From positions 1 to 10,021 of the forward strand of contig DASYAN010000181.1 in assembly GCA_036501345.1 (NCBI GenBank): a stretch of 10,021 nucleotides of DNA, written 5' to 3'. This document shows, piece by piece, positions 1 to 6,237 of this stretch. Each line of letters begins with the position of its first letter. Within the stretch, counting starts at the first letter, position 1. The notes beneath the pieces were generated by a model. The model was given only the letters and a program-made list of their open reading frames with translations, was not told the DNA's origin and did not search any database. The position numbers were made by a program, and so were the translations under genes. This DNA is from DASYAN01 sp036501345. Its GTDB lineage: Bacteria > Chloroflexota > Ktedonobacteria > Ktedonobacterales > Ktedonobacteraceae.

Positions 1-118
1 TCCAACATTCCAGAATGGGAAAAGTGCGAGCCTCGTGAAGAGTAGACTCTGGGGATGTTGTTGCGCTTTGATGTGATTTGAATGCTGAAACACCTCTTTG
101 CTTACTCCGTTTTTTCAT
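1..118 (-). CDS. 5' end of an unrecognised gene running off the left edge
   Basis: An ATG at 118 opens a frame that stays open for 39 codons to the window edge. The product begins MKKRSKQRGV and ends FPILECW at the edge. Three things support a real start: AAGGA (minus strand, 127-131) lies 8 nt before the ATG, a good promoter lies about 57 nt upstream, and the basic, Ser/Thr-rich N-terminus gives way to a more hydrophobic segment (FPILECW) where a folded domain could begin. I do not recognise the family. The visible part has no signal peptide or membrane segment. The alternative is a chance open frame, since 39 codons is short; promoter, ribosome site and frame agreeing in position is the main argument for a gene. 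Confidence 0.5.
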   Translation of the reverse strand, partial: MKKRSKQRGVSAFKSHQSATTSPESTLHEARTFPILECW

Positions 119-174
119 ACATACTTTCCTTTTTCTTGAAGGGATAGTCAGTTCCATTTTTGACTCATGTTCGT

Positions 175-202
175 ATTGTATCAATAGGAGATGAACTGTC
201 AA
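175..202 (-). promoter_or_regulatory. Sigma-70-like promoter for the left-edge gene
   Basis: On the minus strand a perfect TTGACA -35 box (197-202) is followed after 16 nt by TACAAT (175-180), a 5/6 match to the -10 consensus. Transcription would start near 165-168 and leave a leader of about 50 nt before the ATG at 118. It is one of the best promoter matches I found in the window. Confidence 0.6.
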
Positions 203-205
203 GGT

Positions 206-334
206 CTAGTGCATGCTCATAACAGTCAGTTGTTCTGTCTCATGAACGCTGATTTCTTTCTCACGAGCATACCGGTGGATTTTGGCAGGATTGGTCATGC
301 CTTGAGCGATAGCTTCCTGAATCCATTCATACAT
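206..334 (-). CDS. Possible 42-residue small protein
   Basis: A minus-strand frame from the ATG at 334 to the TAG at 206-208 encodes 42 residues, beginning MYEWIQEAIAQGMTNPAKIH. The frame is open further upstream, to a stop about 16 codons before the ATG. The composition is protein-like: an amphipathic helix, then a TNPAKI-hRYAREKEI pattern resembling a short helical DNA-binding or adaptor module, ending in an acidic stretch. There is no clear Shine-Dalgarno before the ATG; a purine-rich AAGTATGAG directly abuts it. The stop lies just before the -35 box of the next promoter. It could be a small gene, the end of a decayed gene, or chance. I do not recognise it. Confidence 0.3.
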   Translation of the reverse strand: MYEWIQEAIAQGMTNPAKIHRYAREKEISVHETEQLTVMSMH

Positions 335-411
335 CTCATACTTATTTTGAAAGAGTCGGTTACTACAAAAGATGTTGCTTGATCAACCACGACTGCCGAT
401 GAAGAATGGTA

Positions 412-434
412 GGGAGAGAGGCTTTTTGTCTCCC
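412..434. other. Short hairpin between divergent regions
   Basis: GGGAGA (412-417) and TCTCCC (429-434) can form a 6-bp stem around an 11-nt loop in the leader ahead of the hydrolase gene. It is not followed by a T-run on the plus strand, so it is not a canonical terminator. Its role, if any, is unclear. Confidence 0.25.
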
Positions 435-482
435 GCAAGCTAACCAATGCTATCCTTGCGGCCACTTAAGGAGATGAAAGAT

Positions 483-1454
483 ATGGCAGAGTACCTCATT
501 TTCATTCATGGAGTTAATACACGAGAGATACGCGAGCAACCAGATTATGCTAAACCACTTATTGAACGTATTGAACAGCGCAAAACCTCTGAGATGACAC
601 TCAAATCTGTTCCCCTCTACTGGGGGGATGTCAATAGAGATGAGGAAGAGAGCCTGTTAGAGGATCTTAAGGATTCAAAAGCGTGGGATAAGCTACAATT
701 CAAACAATTCCGTTCTAAACAGCTCTTACAGTTTGTCGGGGATGCAGCGCTCTACATTAGCCGTTCGGTTGGCAGAAAAATCGTCGATAAACTTATAGAG
801 CAGCTCAACACAGGTTTACAAGATTTTAACTCTGAAACCGATCATATTCATCTGATTACACATAGTATGGGTACCATCATTCTCTTTGATGTGCTCTTTA
901 GCTCACGTTGGGATGCTCAAAACGTCTATGACTATCAGGGTGTAGAACAGTTGCGTCAGTACATTTTCCAAGGCGGAACCCCTGTACGAAGTATCCATAC
1001 CATGGGATCCCCGCTTGGCCTTTTTAGCCTGATGACAATCAGCGACACTTCGCTACCGAACACGCATGAGATAACTCCACGTTTGAGGGCGTATCTTCAG
1101 GCTCTTTGTAGCCAGCTTGAGGGACCATTCCCCTGGAAAAATTATCTTCATGCCATGGATATCGTTGCCACATCCATCGAAACAATGTTACCAAAAATGT
1201 TGGGGGAACCAGCTAAGGGTTGCCTTCATGTCGAGGACATCGTCACCCAGGAGTCTGGTATCCTCGATAAGCTTTTCAGCCGCCTCTCTGCAAACCTGAG
1301 CCTGGAGGAAGTGGAAGGAGAAGTTGAGGAGATTCAATTAGCCATCTTCGGTGGGAGCGCACATAGTAGCTACTGGTCAAGTCCGGTTGTTGCCTCCACC
1401 ATTCTGGAAACCATTAAGACAACGCTATCACAGCGGCAACGTCAACCAGCATAG
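483..1454 (+). CDS. Alpha/beta hydrolase (serine hydrolase, 323 aa)
   Basis: The product begins MAEYLIFIHGVNT, the first beta strand and oxyanion segment of an alpha/beta hydrolase (HGVNT at 9-13). The nucleophile elbow is THSMGT at 126-131 with Ser128, a variant of GxSxG with Thr in place of the first Gly. TMGSPLGLF (173-181) is the strand and loop that usually follow the elbow in this group. Asp226 (HAMDIVAT) and His294 (SAHSSYW) are the best candidates to complete the triad. There is no signal peptide, so a cytoplasmic enzyme acting on an ester, amide or lipid is likely, with substrate unknown. The start at 483 is preferred over an ATG at 447 because AAGGAG (468-473) sits 9 nt before it and the fold begins right after it. 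The 3' end is followed by an inverted repeat. Confidence 0.85.
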   Translation: MAEYLIFIHGVNTREIREQPDYAKPLIERIEQRKTSEMTLKSVPLYWGDVNRDEEESLLEDLKDSKAWDKLQFKQFRSKQLLQFVGDAALYISRSVGRKIVDKLIEQLNTGLQDFNSETDHIHLITHSMGTIILFDVLFSSRWDAQNVYDYQGVEQLRQYIFQGGTPVRSIHTMGSPLGLFSLMTISDTSLPNTHEITPRLRAYLQALCSQLEGPFPWKNYLHAMDIVATSIETMLPKMLGEPAKGCLHVEDIVTQESGILDKLFSRLSANLSLEEVEGEVEEIQLAIFGGSAHSSYWSSPVVASTILETIKTTLSQRQRQPA

Positions 1455-1464
1455 TAGTCCTGAT

Positions 1465-1513
1465 AACTATTCAGGTTATCTTAATTTCTCCAGACAGGGA
1501 TACCTGAATAGTT
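1465..1513. repeat. 12-bp perfect inverted repeat with 25-nt spacer
   Basis: AACTATTCAGGT (1465-1476) and ACCTGAATAGTT (1502-1513) are exact reverse complements. They begin 10 nt after the hydrolase stop codon. The stem is only about one-third GC and no T-run follows, so a factor-independent terminator is a weak reading. A protein-binding site, a 3'-end processing or stability hairpin, or the remnant of a mobile-element end are alternatives. Confidence 0.55.
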
Positions 1514-1909
1514 CTTCAAAAATAGAAATTGCGCTCAGTAGTATATTATTCAGAATATTCGTGTCAACAGCTTCAATCTCGGCAACTGTATGCTAGAAGT
1601 TTGAAAACCTACTTTCTGGTTGGTCATAGTTCTTCTTTTAGTCAGGCCATTGATAAGACCATCTACCCATCCAAGAGCAACTTGACCCAGCAGACCCACC
1701 TTTCCTCCTGACAAATGACACCTGCTCTCGTTCACTCTTCTCACCCTTGCTCTATCCAAGAAAATCTCGTTGTGTTAGTATGCTCACGATGCTCTTCTTC
1801 ATGATTGTCACGTTACAGAGAAGAAAACAAAGCGGCCACTTCCGGCCCGACAGGCGAGAATGAGAAAGCATACACAGATAGAAATGCGAGCAAAAACCAG
1901 CAATGAAGA
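1514..1909. other. Intergenic stretch without a supported gene
   Basis: About 400 nt separate the inverted repeat from nth. Several frames are open for 60-70 codons on both strands, but none gives a recognisable protein. One minus-strand frame has AGGAGG 4 nt before a GTG (near 1707) and would give about 49 residues ending at 1550; I do not regard it as proven. A small GGCC-acttcc-GGCC element lies near 1833-1846. I saw no convincing promoter for nth. Confidence 0.4.
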
Positions 1910-1927
1910 ATGGGAGAAACCATCCTG

Positions 1928-2599
1928 ATGGGAAAGACATCACCAGCATATAGCGGCCCACAACCTGGATCATCAGAGCAAACGCAGGGGATCATTGAAG
2001 CATTACGCACCCTTTATCCCCACGCCAGATATGACCTGACCTTTGCGAACCCACTTGAACTCTTTGTCGCCACCCAGCTCGCAGCTCAATGTACCGACGA
2101 ACGAGTCAATGCCGTTACCAAAGCTCTCTTCCAAAAATATCACAGTGCCGAAGATTATGCCGAAGCGAGCCAGGAAGAACTGGAACAAGACATCAAGTCA
2201 ACAGGGTTTTACCGCAAAAAGGCGCAACAGATTCGTACAGCTTGCCAGTATCTGATCACCCACTACCAAGGTGAAGTCCCACAGACGATGGCCGAGATGG
2301 TCACCATCCCAGGCATTGGGCGCAAAACAGCCAACGTTATCCTGGGCAATGCTTTTGGGACGATAGAAGGATTTATTGTAGACACCCATGTCGAGCGTCT
2401 TGCACAGCGTTTTGGTTGGGCACACCAGAAGGATGCAGTCAAAATCGAACAGGACCTTATGCGCCTGATTCCTCGGCAAGAATGGTTGGATCTTGCTCAT
2501 CGGATGATTTATCATGGCCGCGTTACCTGTACGGCTCGTAAGCCTTCATGCTCTCAATGTCCACTGGCAAAGCTATGCCCATCGGCAAATACATTCTAA
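1928..2599 (+). CDS. nth: Endonuclease III (DNA glycosylase/AP lyase)
   Basis: This is a base-excision repair enzyme that removes oxidised pyrimidines and nicks the abasic site by beta elimination. Counting from the ATG at 1928 (223 aa): ATQLAAQCTDERVN (48-61) is the conserved N-terminal helix; IPGIGRKTANVIL (127-139) is the helix-hairpin-helix with catalytic Lys133; VDTHVERLAQRFG (151-163) carries catalytic Asp152. The C-terminus has the four [4Fe-4S] cysteines at 201, 208, 211 and 217, spaced C-x6-C-x2-C-x5-C as in E. coli Nth. Length is normal for the family. The in-frame ATG at 1910 would add six residues. I prefer 1928 because GGGAG (1912-1916) lies 11 nt ahead of it, while 1910 has no ribosome site. 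A TfoX-N-like gene follows after 31 nt and is probably co-transcribed. Confidence 0.95.
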   Translation: MGKTSPAYSGPQPGSSEQTQGIIEALRTLYPHARYDLTFANPLELFVATQLAAQCTDERVNAVTKALFQKYHSAEDYAEASQEELEQDIKSTGFYRKKAQQIRTACQYLITHYQGEVPQTMAEMVTIPGIGRKTANVILGNAFGTIEGFIVDTHVERLAQRFGWAHQKDAVKIEQDLMRLIPRQEWLDLAHRMIYHGRVTCTARKPSCSQCPLAKLCPSANTF

Positions 2600-2630
2600 C
2601 CTTTGGGGAAACAAATAGGAGGAACCAGCT

Positions 2631-2954
2631 ATGATGACAGATGCGCGTGCCATCTATGATGAGGTCACCACTGAAATGATGGCGACCTCACCGACAACGA
2701 GTGGAAAGATCTTTGGGATGCCCTGTCTCAAGAACAATGGAAAGGCCTTTGCCGGGTATTATCAAAGCGCTATGGTCTTCAAGCTGACTGTGCCTGAGCA
2801 TACTGAGGCGCTCGCGCTTGCTGGTGCTCAGCTCTTTGATCCCTCAGGCCGAGGGCGCCCCATGAAGGAATGGGTGGAGGTACCAGTTGAGCATGCCGCT
2901 AGATGGCTCGATTTCGCACGGGCAGCCCTGCGCTATCGAGATGAAGTACTCTGA
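2631..2954 (+). CDS. TfoX N-terminal-domain-like small protein (107 aa)
   Basis: A compact soluble protein. IFGMPCLKNNGKAFAGYY (28-45) followed by AMVFKL (47-52) is the beta hairpin pattern seen in TfoX/Sxy N-terminal-domain and related YjbR-like proteins. LFDPSGRGRPMKEWVEVP (68-85) is a second strongly conserved-looking block, and the last 20 residues form a helix. In gamma-proteobacteria TfoX/Sxy controls competence, but this single-domain stand-alone form has no established function, so I infer none. The start is certain: AGGAGG (2617-2622) lies 8 nt before the ATG. It follows nth by 31 nt on the same strand, and faces a convergent gene whose stop is 37 nt away with no obvious terminator between them. 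Confidence 0.75.
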   Translation: MMTDARAIYDEVTTEMMATSPTTSGKIFGMPCLKNNGKAFAGYYQSAMVFKLTVPEHTEALALAGAQLFDPSGRGRPMKEWVEVPVEHAARWLDFARAALRYRDEVL

Positions 2955-2991
2955 TCAGGCTCTCACGGCTTTATAAACATGGGAAAACAGG

Positions 2992-3690
2992 CTAGGAGGC
3001 TGCTTTGCGTCCACCAAAGATTAACTCAAAGAGGCAGCCTCCCGGTTGGTGCAACAACAAGCCAGCGTGATCAAAGACAGCATCGCGTGAGGAAAAAACT
3101 CCATCGTCTGCAATGATAAAACCAGAGAGATTGCAAGAAGAACTCGGGCCACTGCACGTCTGACCGTACCAATCAACAGCTGTGCGACTCACCGCCTCAA
3201 AGAGCGTCTCGCCTGTCGCGTTGGTGAATCCGGTCCTGCTACGATCGGCTAGTTCATCAAGTGGCCCGTAGAGTTCTTCAAAGCCAACCCAACACTCATC
3301 CAGGAAGAACTCGGGCCAGGCAAGCAGGACGCGCTGTGGCAAGAAAGGACTCAACCGCCCAAAGCGCGTAGACCAGAAATGCCCTTTGATCCAAAGAGCA
3401 CGTGAGCGTGTCCCTATCCCAGCAGCACGTGCTACCGCCTCCAAGACGGCCATACGCTGACTGCACGAGCCGCATCCTCGCATCAATGTGATTGCGGCAG
3501 GCTGGCGCTCGTTGAGCGTGTAGACTGCAGAGAGTTGCTCTGAGAGCCATTGGTGCGCTGCCTGCAAAAAGATTCTGCCGCCAGCAGGATATTCAGCCAG
3601 CACTTCCTGGGTAAAACGAACAATCCCTGGATGAGTGCTATTGAGAATAGGAGTTGGTTGAAGATGATCTTCACCTGCTCTGCGTTCCAT
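2992..3690 (-). CDS. Transglutaminase-like protein with degenerate triad (232 aa)
   Basis: RGCGSCSQRMAVLEAVARAAGI (71-92 from the ATG at 3690) matches the nucleophile helix of bacterial transglutaminase/papain-fold proteins, with Cys76 as the nucleophile. VLLAWPEFFLDECWVGFEEL (121-140) matches the following hairpin, normally HAW-E-(Y/F)-WV-D. Here the His position is Leu123 and the Asp position is Phe137/Glu138, so the usual Cys-His-Asp triad looks broken. The protein may be a binding or structural relative rather than an enzyme. Two starts compete. The ATG at 3690 has AAAGGAGG 6 nt upstream (3697-3704) and is chosen. The ATG at 3768 overlaps the grpB-like stop in an ATGA and would add 26 residues, but has only a weak site. 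Either way it is probably co-transcribed with the GrpB-like gene. Confidence 0.6.
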   Translation of the reverse strand: MERRAGEDHLQPTPILNSTHPGIVRFTQEVLAEYPAGGRIFLQAAHQWLSEQLSAVYTLNERQPAAITLMRGCGSCSQRMAVLEAVARAAGIGTRSRALWIKGHFWSTRFGRLSPFLPQRVLLAWPEFFLDECWVGFEELYGPLDELADRSRTGFTNATGETLFEAVSRTAVDWYGQTCSGPSSSCNLSGFIIADDGVFSSRDAVFDHAGLLLHQPGGCLFELIFGGRKAAS

Positions 3691-3764
3691 GTCGCTCCTC
3701 CTTTGGTGAGGACTAAGCCTGAAAAGCCATTTCATCACGAGTGTTCTTGGAGAATCTGGTACGC

Positions 3765-4373
3765 TCATACGAGCTGTCCTGGCAAACCTCCTTCAGCATC
3801 TTCCCGTGCTCGTGCGAGAATCTCCTCGACTACCGACGTCTTCGCATCGGCGTAGTGTTGTACGTCCTTCCAGTTCTGAAGAGCAAGCTCCCGTTTGGTA
3901 CGCTCATAGAGCTGACGATCGGATGCGTTCTTGCGCAACCAGTTGCGGAAGAGCAGCATGCGGTCTATTTCTAAGCAATCCAACGAGAAGACATGGAGGT
4001 TGATGTCGGTATCTGGCCCTTTGAACATGCGGTGCTCGTGCCAGTCTGGCTCTCGAATGCGTAGCACGTAGGCGGCAGCCTCTAAGGTTGGGACGTAGGT
4101 CGGCTCGTCTGCCGAGTTGCTAACCCCGAGCACGATATCGATGATTGGCTTGGCTGCCAGCCCTGGCACAGAGGTCGAGCCGACGTGCTCGATCAGAAGC
4201 ACATGTTCACCGAGCAGGGCTTTGATGCGCATAGCCTCGCATTCAAAGCGCCGGGGCCACTCAGGATCGTAGTCGAGAATGTGGATAGGCCTAACCGATG
4301 GTGTGAGTTCTTCGACCTGGGCTACCTGGAGTTGCTCCTGGGTCATGTGTTTTTGCATCTCCTCTTTCTGCAT
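3765..4373 (-). CDS. GrpB (UPF0157) family protein, nucleotidyltransferase fold
   Basis: The core is clear. IHILDYDPEWPRRFECEAMR (30-49 from the ATG at 4373) is the family's opening motif. IEHVGSTSVPGLAAKPIIDI (61-80) is the GS-x-(A/S)-(V/I)-PG-L--KP-IDI signature, and DINLHVFS (123-130) comes later. In GrpB-like proteins these form an NTase-type active site; the substrate is generally unknown. The start is uncertain. The frame is open to an ATG at 4469, but that codon overlaps a TATAAT box, has no ribosome site and would add 32 residues of poor conservation. The ATG at 4373 has AGAGGA (4384-4389) 10 nt upstream; ATGs a few codons later (residues 6 and 10) are also possible. The stop forms an ATGA overlap with the longer start of the transglutaminase-like gene. 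Confidence 0.85.
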   Translation of the reverse strand: MQKEEMQKHMTQEQLQVAQVEELTPSVRPIHILDYDPEWPRRFECEAMRIKALLGEHVLLIEHVGSTSVPGLAAKPIIDIVLGVSNSADEPTYVPTLEAAAYVLRIREPDWHEHRMFKGPDTDINLHVFSLDCLEIDRMLLFRNWLRKNASDRQLYERTKRELALQNWKDVQHYADAKTSVVEEILARAREDAEGGLPGQLV

Positions 4374-4467
4374 CTTCGCGATTTCCTCTGGCGTTATGGC
4401 CGCTTTCCTTTGGGTTTGCCTCAGGAACAAAGAGGCCCTTCCCCACCTTTTGGCAAGGCATGATACC

Positions 4468-4497
4468 ATTATACAAATTAGTGGTTAGAATCACCAA
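4468..4497 (-). promoter_or_regulatory. Candidate internal promoter before the GrpB-like gene
   Basis: On the minus strand a perfect TATAAT (4468-4473) is preceded after 18 nt by TTGGTG (4492-4497), a weak 3/6 match to the -35 consensus. It overlaps the last codons of the esterase gene. If used, transcripts would begin below the ATG at 4469, which supports the downstream start chosen for the GrpB-like protein. Confidence 0.3.
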
Positions 4498-5437
4498 GGG
4501 CACGTTTCAAAGCTGCAAGCTGATCTCGTGCGGCGGTCTGTGTCACCTGCGCGTCAGCGACCATCCTGAAGCCGTGGTAGGCCCCAGGATAGATATGGAA
4601 CTCCGTTGGCACCCCTGCTCGTGTGAGACGACGAGCATACTCTATATCTTCTTCCAGAAACAGATCCAGAGCACCGACATTGATGAATGTGGCAGGGAGG
4701 CCCTCTAAATGCTCAGCGCGTGCTGCTGCCGCATAGGGCGAAACGTCTGGTACGCCTGGTTCTTGACCTAACAGGGAGGTCCAGCCAAAGCGATTGGCTT
4801 CACGTGTCCAGATGAATTCTCCAGTGTATGGATGTGGTTCGGCCAACGTACAGGTGCGATCATCGAGCATGGGAGCGATCAGGAGTTGGAACGCCAGGGC
4901 AATCTCCCCCCGATCACGAGCAAGCAACCCAAGCGCAGCGGCCAACCCCCCTCCTGCGCTACTGCCCGCAATCACGATGCGAGTCGGATCGACTCCGAGT
5001 TCGCTCGCATGAGTATGCAGCCACTTTAAGGCGGCGTAACAATCCTCGACTGGACCAGGATGGCGTGTCTCAGGAGCCAAGCGGTAGTCTACCGAAACAG
5101 CCACACATCCAATGGCTGACACCATGTTCTTGACCATGAGATCTTCCTGCTCAGGAGACCCCATAATATATCCGCCCCCGTGTATCCAGAGCAAGGTAGG
5201 TCTCGGTCCCTCCACCGTGATCGGCAGGTAGAGCAGTACCCGCACCTCGGGAACGCCTTCTAGACCGGGCACAAAGCACTCAGTCACCTCAATATCGGGG
5301 AACATGGGGAGGTTGGGAAGCTTCTGAGTCTGGTCCATAGCCCGCACCTGCTTGACGATTTCTTCAGTCAGTTCTACGGTGGGGACCTGATCAAGCATGG
5401 CTGCAAGCTCAGGATCAACAAGAGGTCTGGTCGTCAT
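4478..5437 (-). CDS. HSL-family alpha/beta hydrolase (esterase/lipase, 319 aa)
   Basis: This is a carboxylesterase of the hormone-sensitive-lipase family, which hydrolyses short- to medium-chain acyl esters. All family marks are present: LLWIHGGGY (82-90) with the HGGG oxyanion motif, VSVDYRLAPE (114-123), IAGSSAGGGLA (156-166) with nucleophile Ser160 in GSSAG, catalytic Asp258 in NVGALDLF, and catalytic His288 in YPGAYHGF. Length is normal and there is no signal peptide, so it is cytoplasmic. The start at 5437 has AAAGGAAT (5443-5450) a few nucleotides upstream. It is the first gene of a minus-strand cluster followed closely by the GrpB-like and transglutaminase-like genes. No functional link among the three is obvious. 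Confidence 0.93.
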   Translation of the reverse strand: MTTRPLVDPELAAMLDQVPTVELTEEIVKQVRAMDQTQKLPNLPMFPDIEVTECFVPGLEGVPEVRVLLYLPITVEGPRPTLLWIHGGGYIMGSPEQEDLMVKNMVSAIGCVAVSVDYRLAPETRHPGPVEDCYAALKWLHTHASELGVDPTRIVIAGSSAGGGLAAALGLLARDRGEIALAFQLLIAPMLDDRTCTLAEPHPYTGEFIWTREANRFGWTSLLGQEPGVPDVSPYAAAARAEHLEGLPATFINVGALDLFLEEDIEYARRLTRAGVPTEFHIYPGAYHGFRMVADAQVTQTAARDQLAALKRALGDSNH

Positions 5438-5450
5438 GGTCTATTCCTTT

Positions 5451-5811
5451 CAACATACGAAAAACGCAGCCGTCGATGACCCGGCTCACCGAGCATGAGC
5501 ATCGAGGTCTGGCAGTCAAAGAAGGGTATCGACGCAGCGGACGCATCAGGCACGGCACATTGCTGCATGAAGAGGTCATGCACTCGATATTGTAGCAAGC
5601 AATGAGACGGAGAGCAAGAACATACCCGAAAAATGGGAAGATGGGAAGTGGTAGGGTTTGTGAATACTCTCGAAGGTCAGGTGTTACCTATGCCACCGAC
5701 GAAAAGGATAGCGACTCTCATGGGCAACACAGATATGTGATGCTCTGGATTGATGAGATGGAAGATCGGGACTCTTGTATCCCATGTCACCATTTAATGT
5801 GAGTACGCGGT
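5451..5811. other. Intergenic stretch upstream of the esterase cluster
   Basis: No gene is supported here. Short frames exist on both strands, including a 39-codon plus frame 5476-5595 and a 66-codon plus frame 5602-5802. None has a ribosome site, and none reads as a known family. The stretch holds the candidate esterase promoter and a small tandem repeat of ATGGGAAG (5633-5648). It separates the esterase cluster from the HIRAN remnant. Confidence 0.4.
5589..5617 (-). promoter_or_regulatory. Candidate promoter for the esterase cluster
   Basis: On the minus strand TACAAT (5589-5594) lies 17 nt downstream of TTGCTC (5612-5617). The -10 box is a 5/6 match and the -35 box 3/6. It would give a leader of about 145 nt before the esterase ATG. 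It is plausible by position but not strong. Confidence 0.35.
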
Positions 5812-6018
5812 TTATCGGACTTCAACAAAAAGTAATATATTTGGTCTTTCTGGTGTGCCGTTGATCCTTTCGATAAATGCAGATATTTGATATGTTTCTA
5901 TCAAGCCTTTTATCACGCGTGTAAAAACCTTTGGAACATAGCCAAGCTTTTTCCCTTGGTAGGTAATCGCTATGGCTTGGTTATCGTGTGGATTAGAGGT
6001 TTCATAGGTAAGGATACG
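5812..6018 (-). pseudogene. Truncated HIRAN-domain remnant (68 codons, no start)
   Basis: The minus-strand frame from 6018 to the TAA at 5812-5814 contains YETSNPHDNQAIAITYQ followed by GKKLGYVPKVFTRVI and ISAFIERI. This matches the HIRAN core: a Glu then NP-D-NAIAV, then a turn, KIGY-(V/I)-P, a helix, and a final beta strand. The N-terminal 20-25 residues of the domain are missing. An in-frame TAA lies immediately upstream at 6019-6021, and no ATG, GTG or TTG occurs before the conserved core. I therefore read it as a decayed gene or a 3' fragment. HIRAN domains bind DNA ends in SWI2/SNF2 helicases and also occur in stand-alone bacterial proteins near defence genes. It is on the same strand as the BrxL operon, about 220 nt downstream of it. 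Confidence 0.6.
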
Positions 6019-6068
6019 TTACAAACTTTATCTTTTCTTCTTACACATGTTTTGCATGTTCCATTGTT

Positions 6069-6206
6069 TTAGTTGTCATGTCTAGCCTCATAGTACTTGA
6101 TTTGCTCATCTGTGCTCATGAGTGTATCCACCACTTCATAATAGCGCAATGCTTGCCATAGTTGTGGTGCGATTTGTAAGATGCCCTCTTCGGAGGAGTA
6201 TTGCAT
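6069..6206 (-). CDS. Possible 45-residue protein directly after brxL-like gene
   Basis: An ATG at 6206, 31 nt after the BrxL stop, opens a 45-codon frame ending at the TAA 6069-6071. The sequence is protein-like and predicted helical, with segments EEGILQIAPQLWQALRYYEV and EQIKYYEARHD. The frame is also open upstream of the ATG for about 20 codons, giving LLGSDQIKNF before it, back to a stop near 6267-6269 inside the brxL gene. No Shine-Dalgarno is visible before the ATG, so it may be a translationally coupled small protein, the C-terminal scrap of a lost gene, or chance. I do not recognise the family. Confidence 0.35.
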   Translation of the reverse strand: MQYSSEEGILQIAPQLWQALRYYEVVDTLMSTDEQIKYYEARHDN

Positions 6207-6237
6207 AAAGTTTTTGATTTGGTCTGATCCAAGCAGA

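Noticed and set aside
191..382. 63-codon plus-strand frame
   Set aside because: It overlaps a more protein-like minus-strand frame and a strong minus-strand promoter; its GGAG abuts the ATG with no spacing and the product matches nothing I know.
1550..1759. 69-codon minus-strand frame with a Gly-rich hydrophobic middle and an internal AGGAGG before a GTG
   Set aside because: The composition is unusual and the best ribosome site would start it mid-frame. No family is recognisable and there is no promoter, so I left it as intergenic.
2955..2991. Possible bidirectional terminator between the convergent genes
   Set aside because: The 37-nt gap shows only a direct repeat of CAGGCT and no inverted repeat with a T-run.
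5476..5595. 39-codon plus-strand frame beginning MTRLTEHEHRGL
   Set aside because: No ribosome site and no recognisable family; it overlaps the candidate esterase promoter on the other strand.
5602..5802. 66-codon plus-strand frame
   Set aside because: No Shine-Dalgarno and no recognisable motif; an overlapping frame in the same place looks equally protein-like, so chance is likely.
5887..6072. 61-codon plus-strand frame
   Set aside because: It is the complement of the HIRAN-like frame, which has clear family motifs; the plus frame has none.
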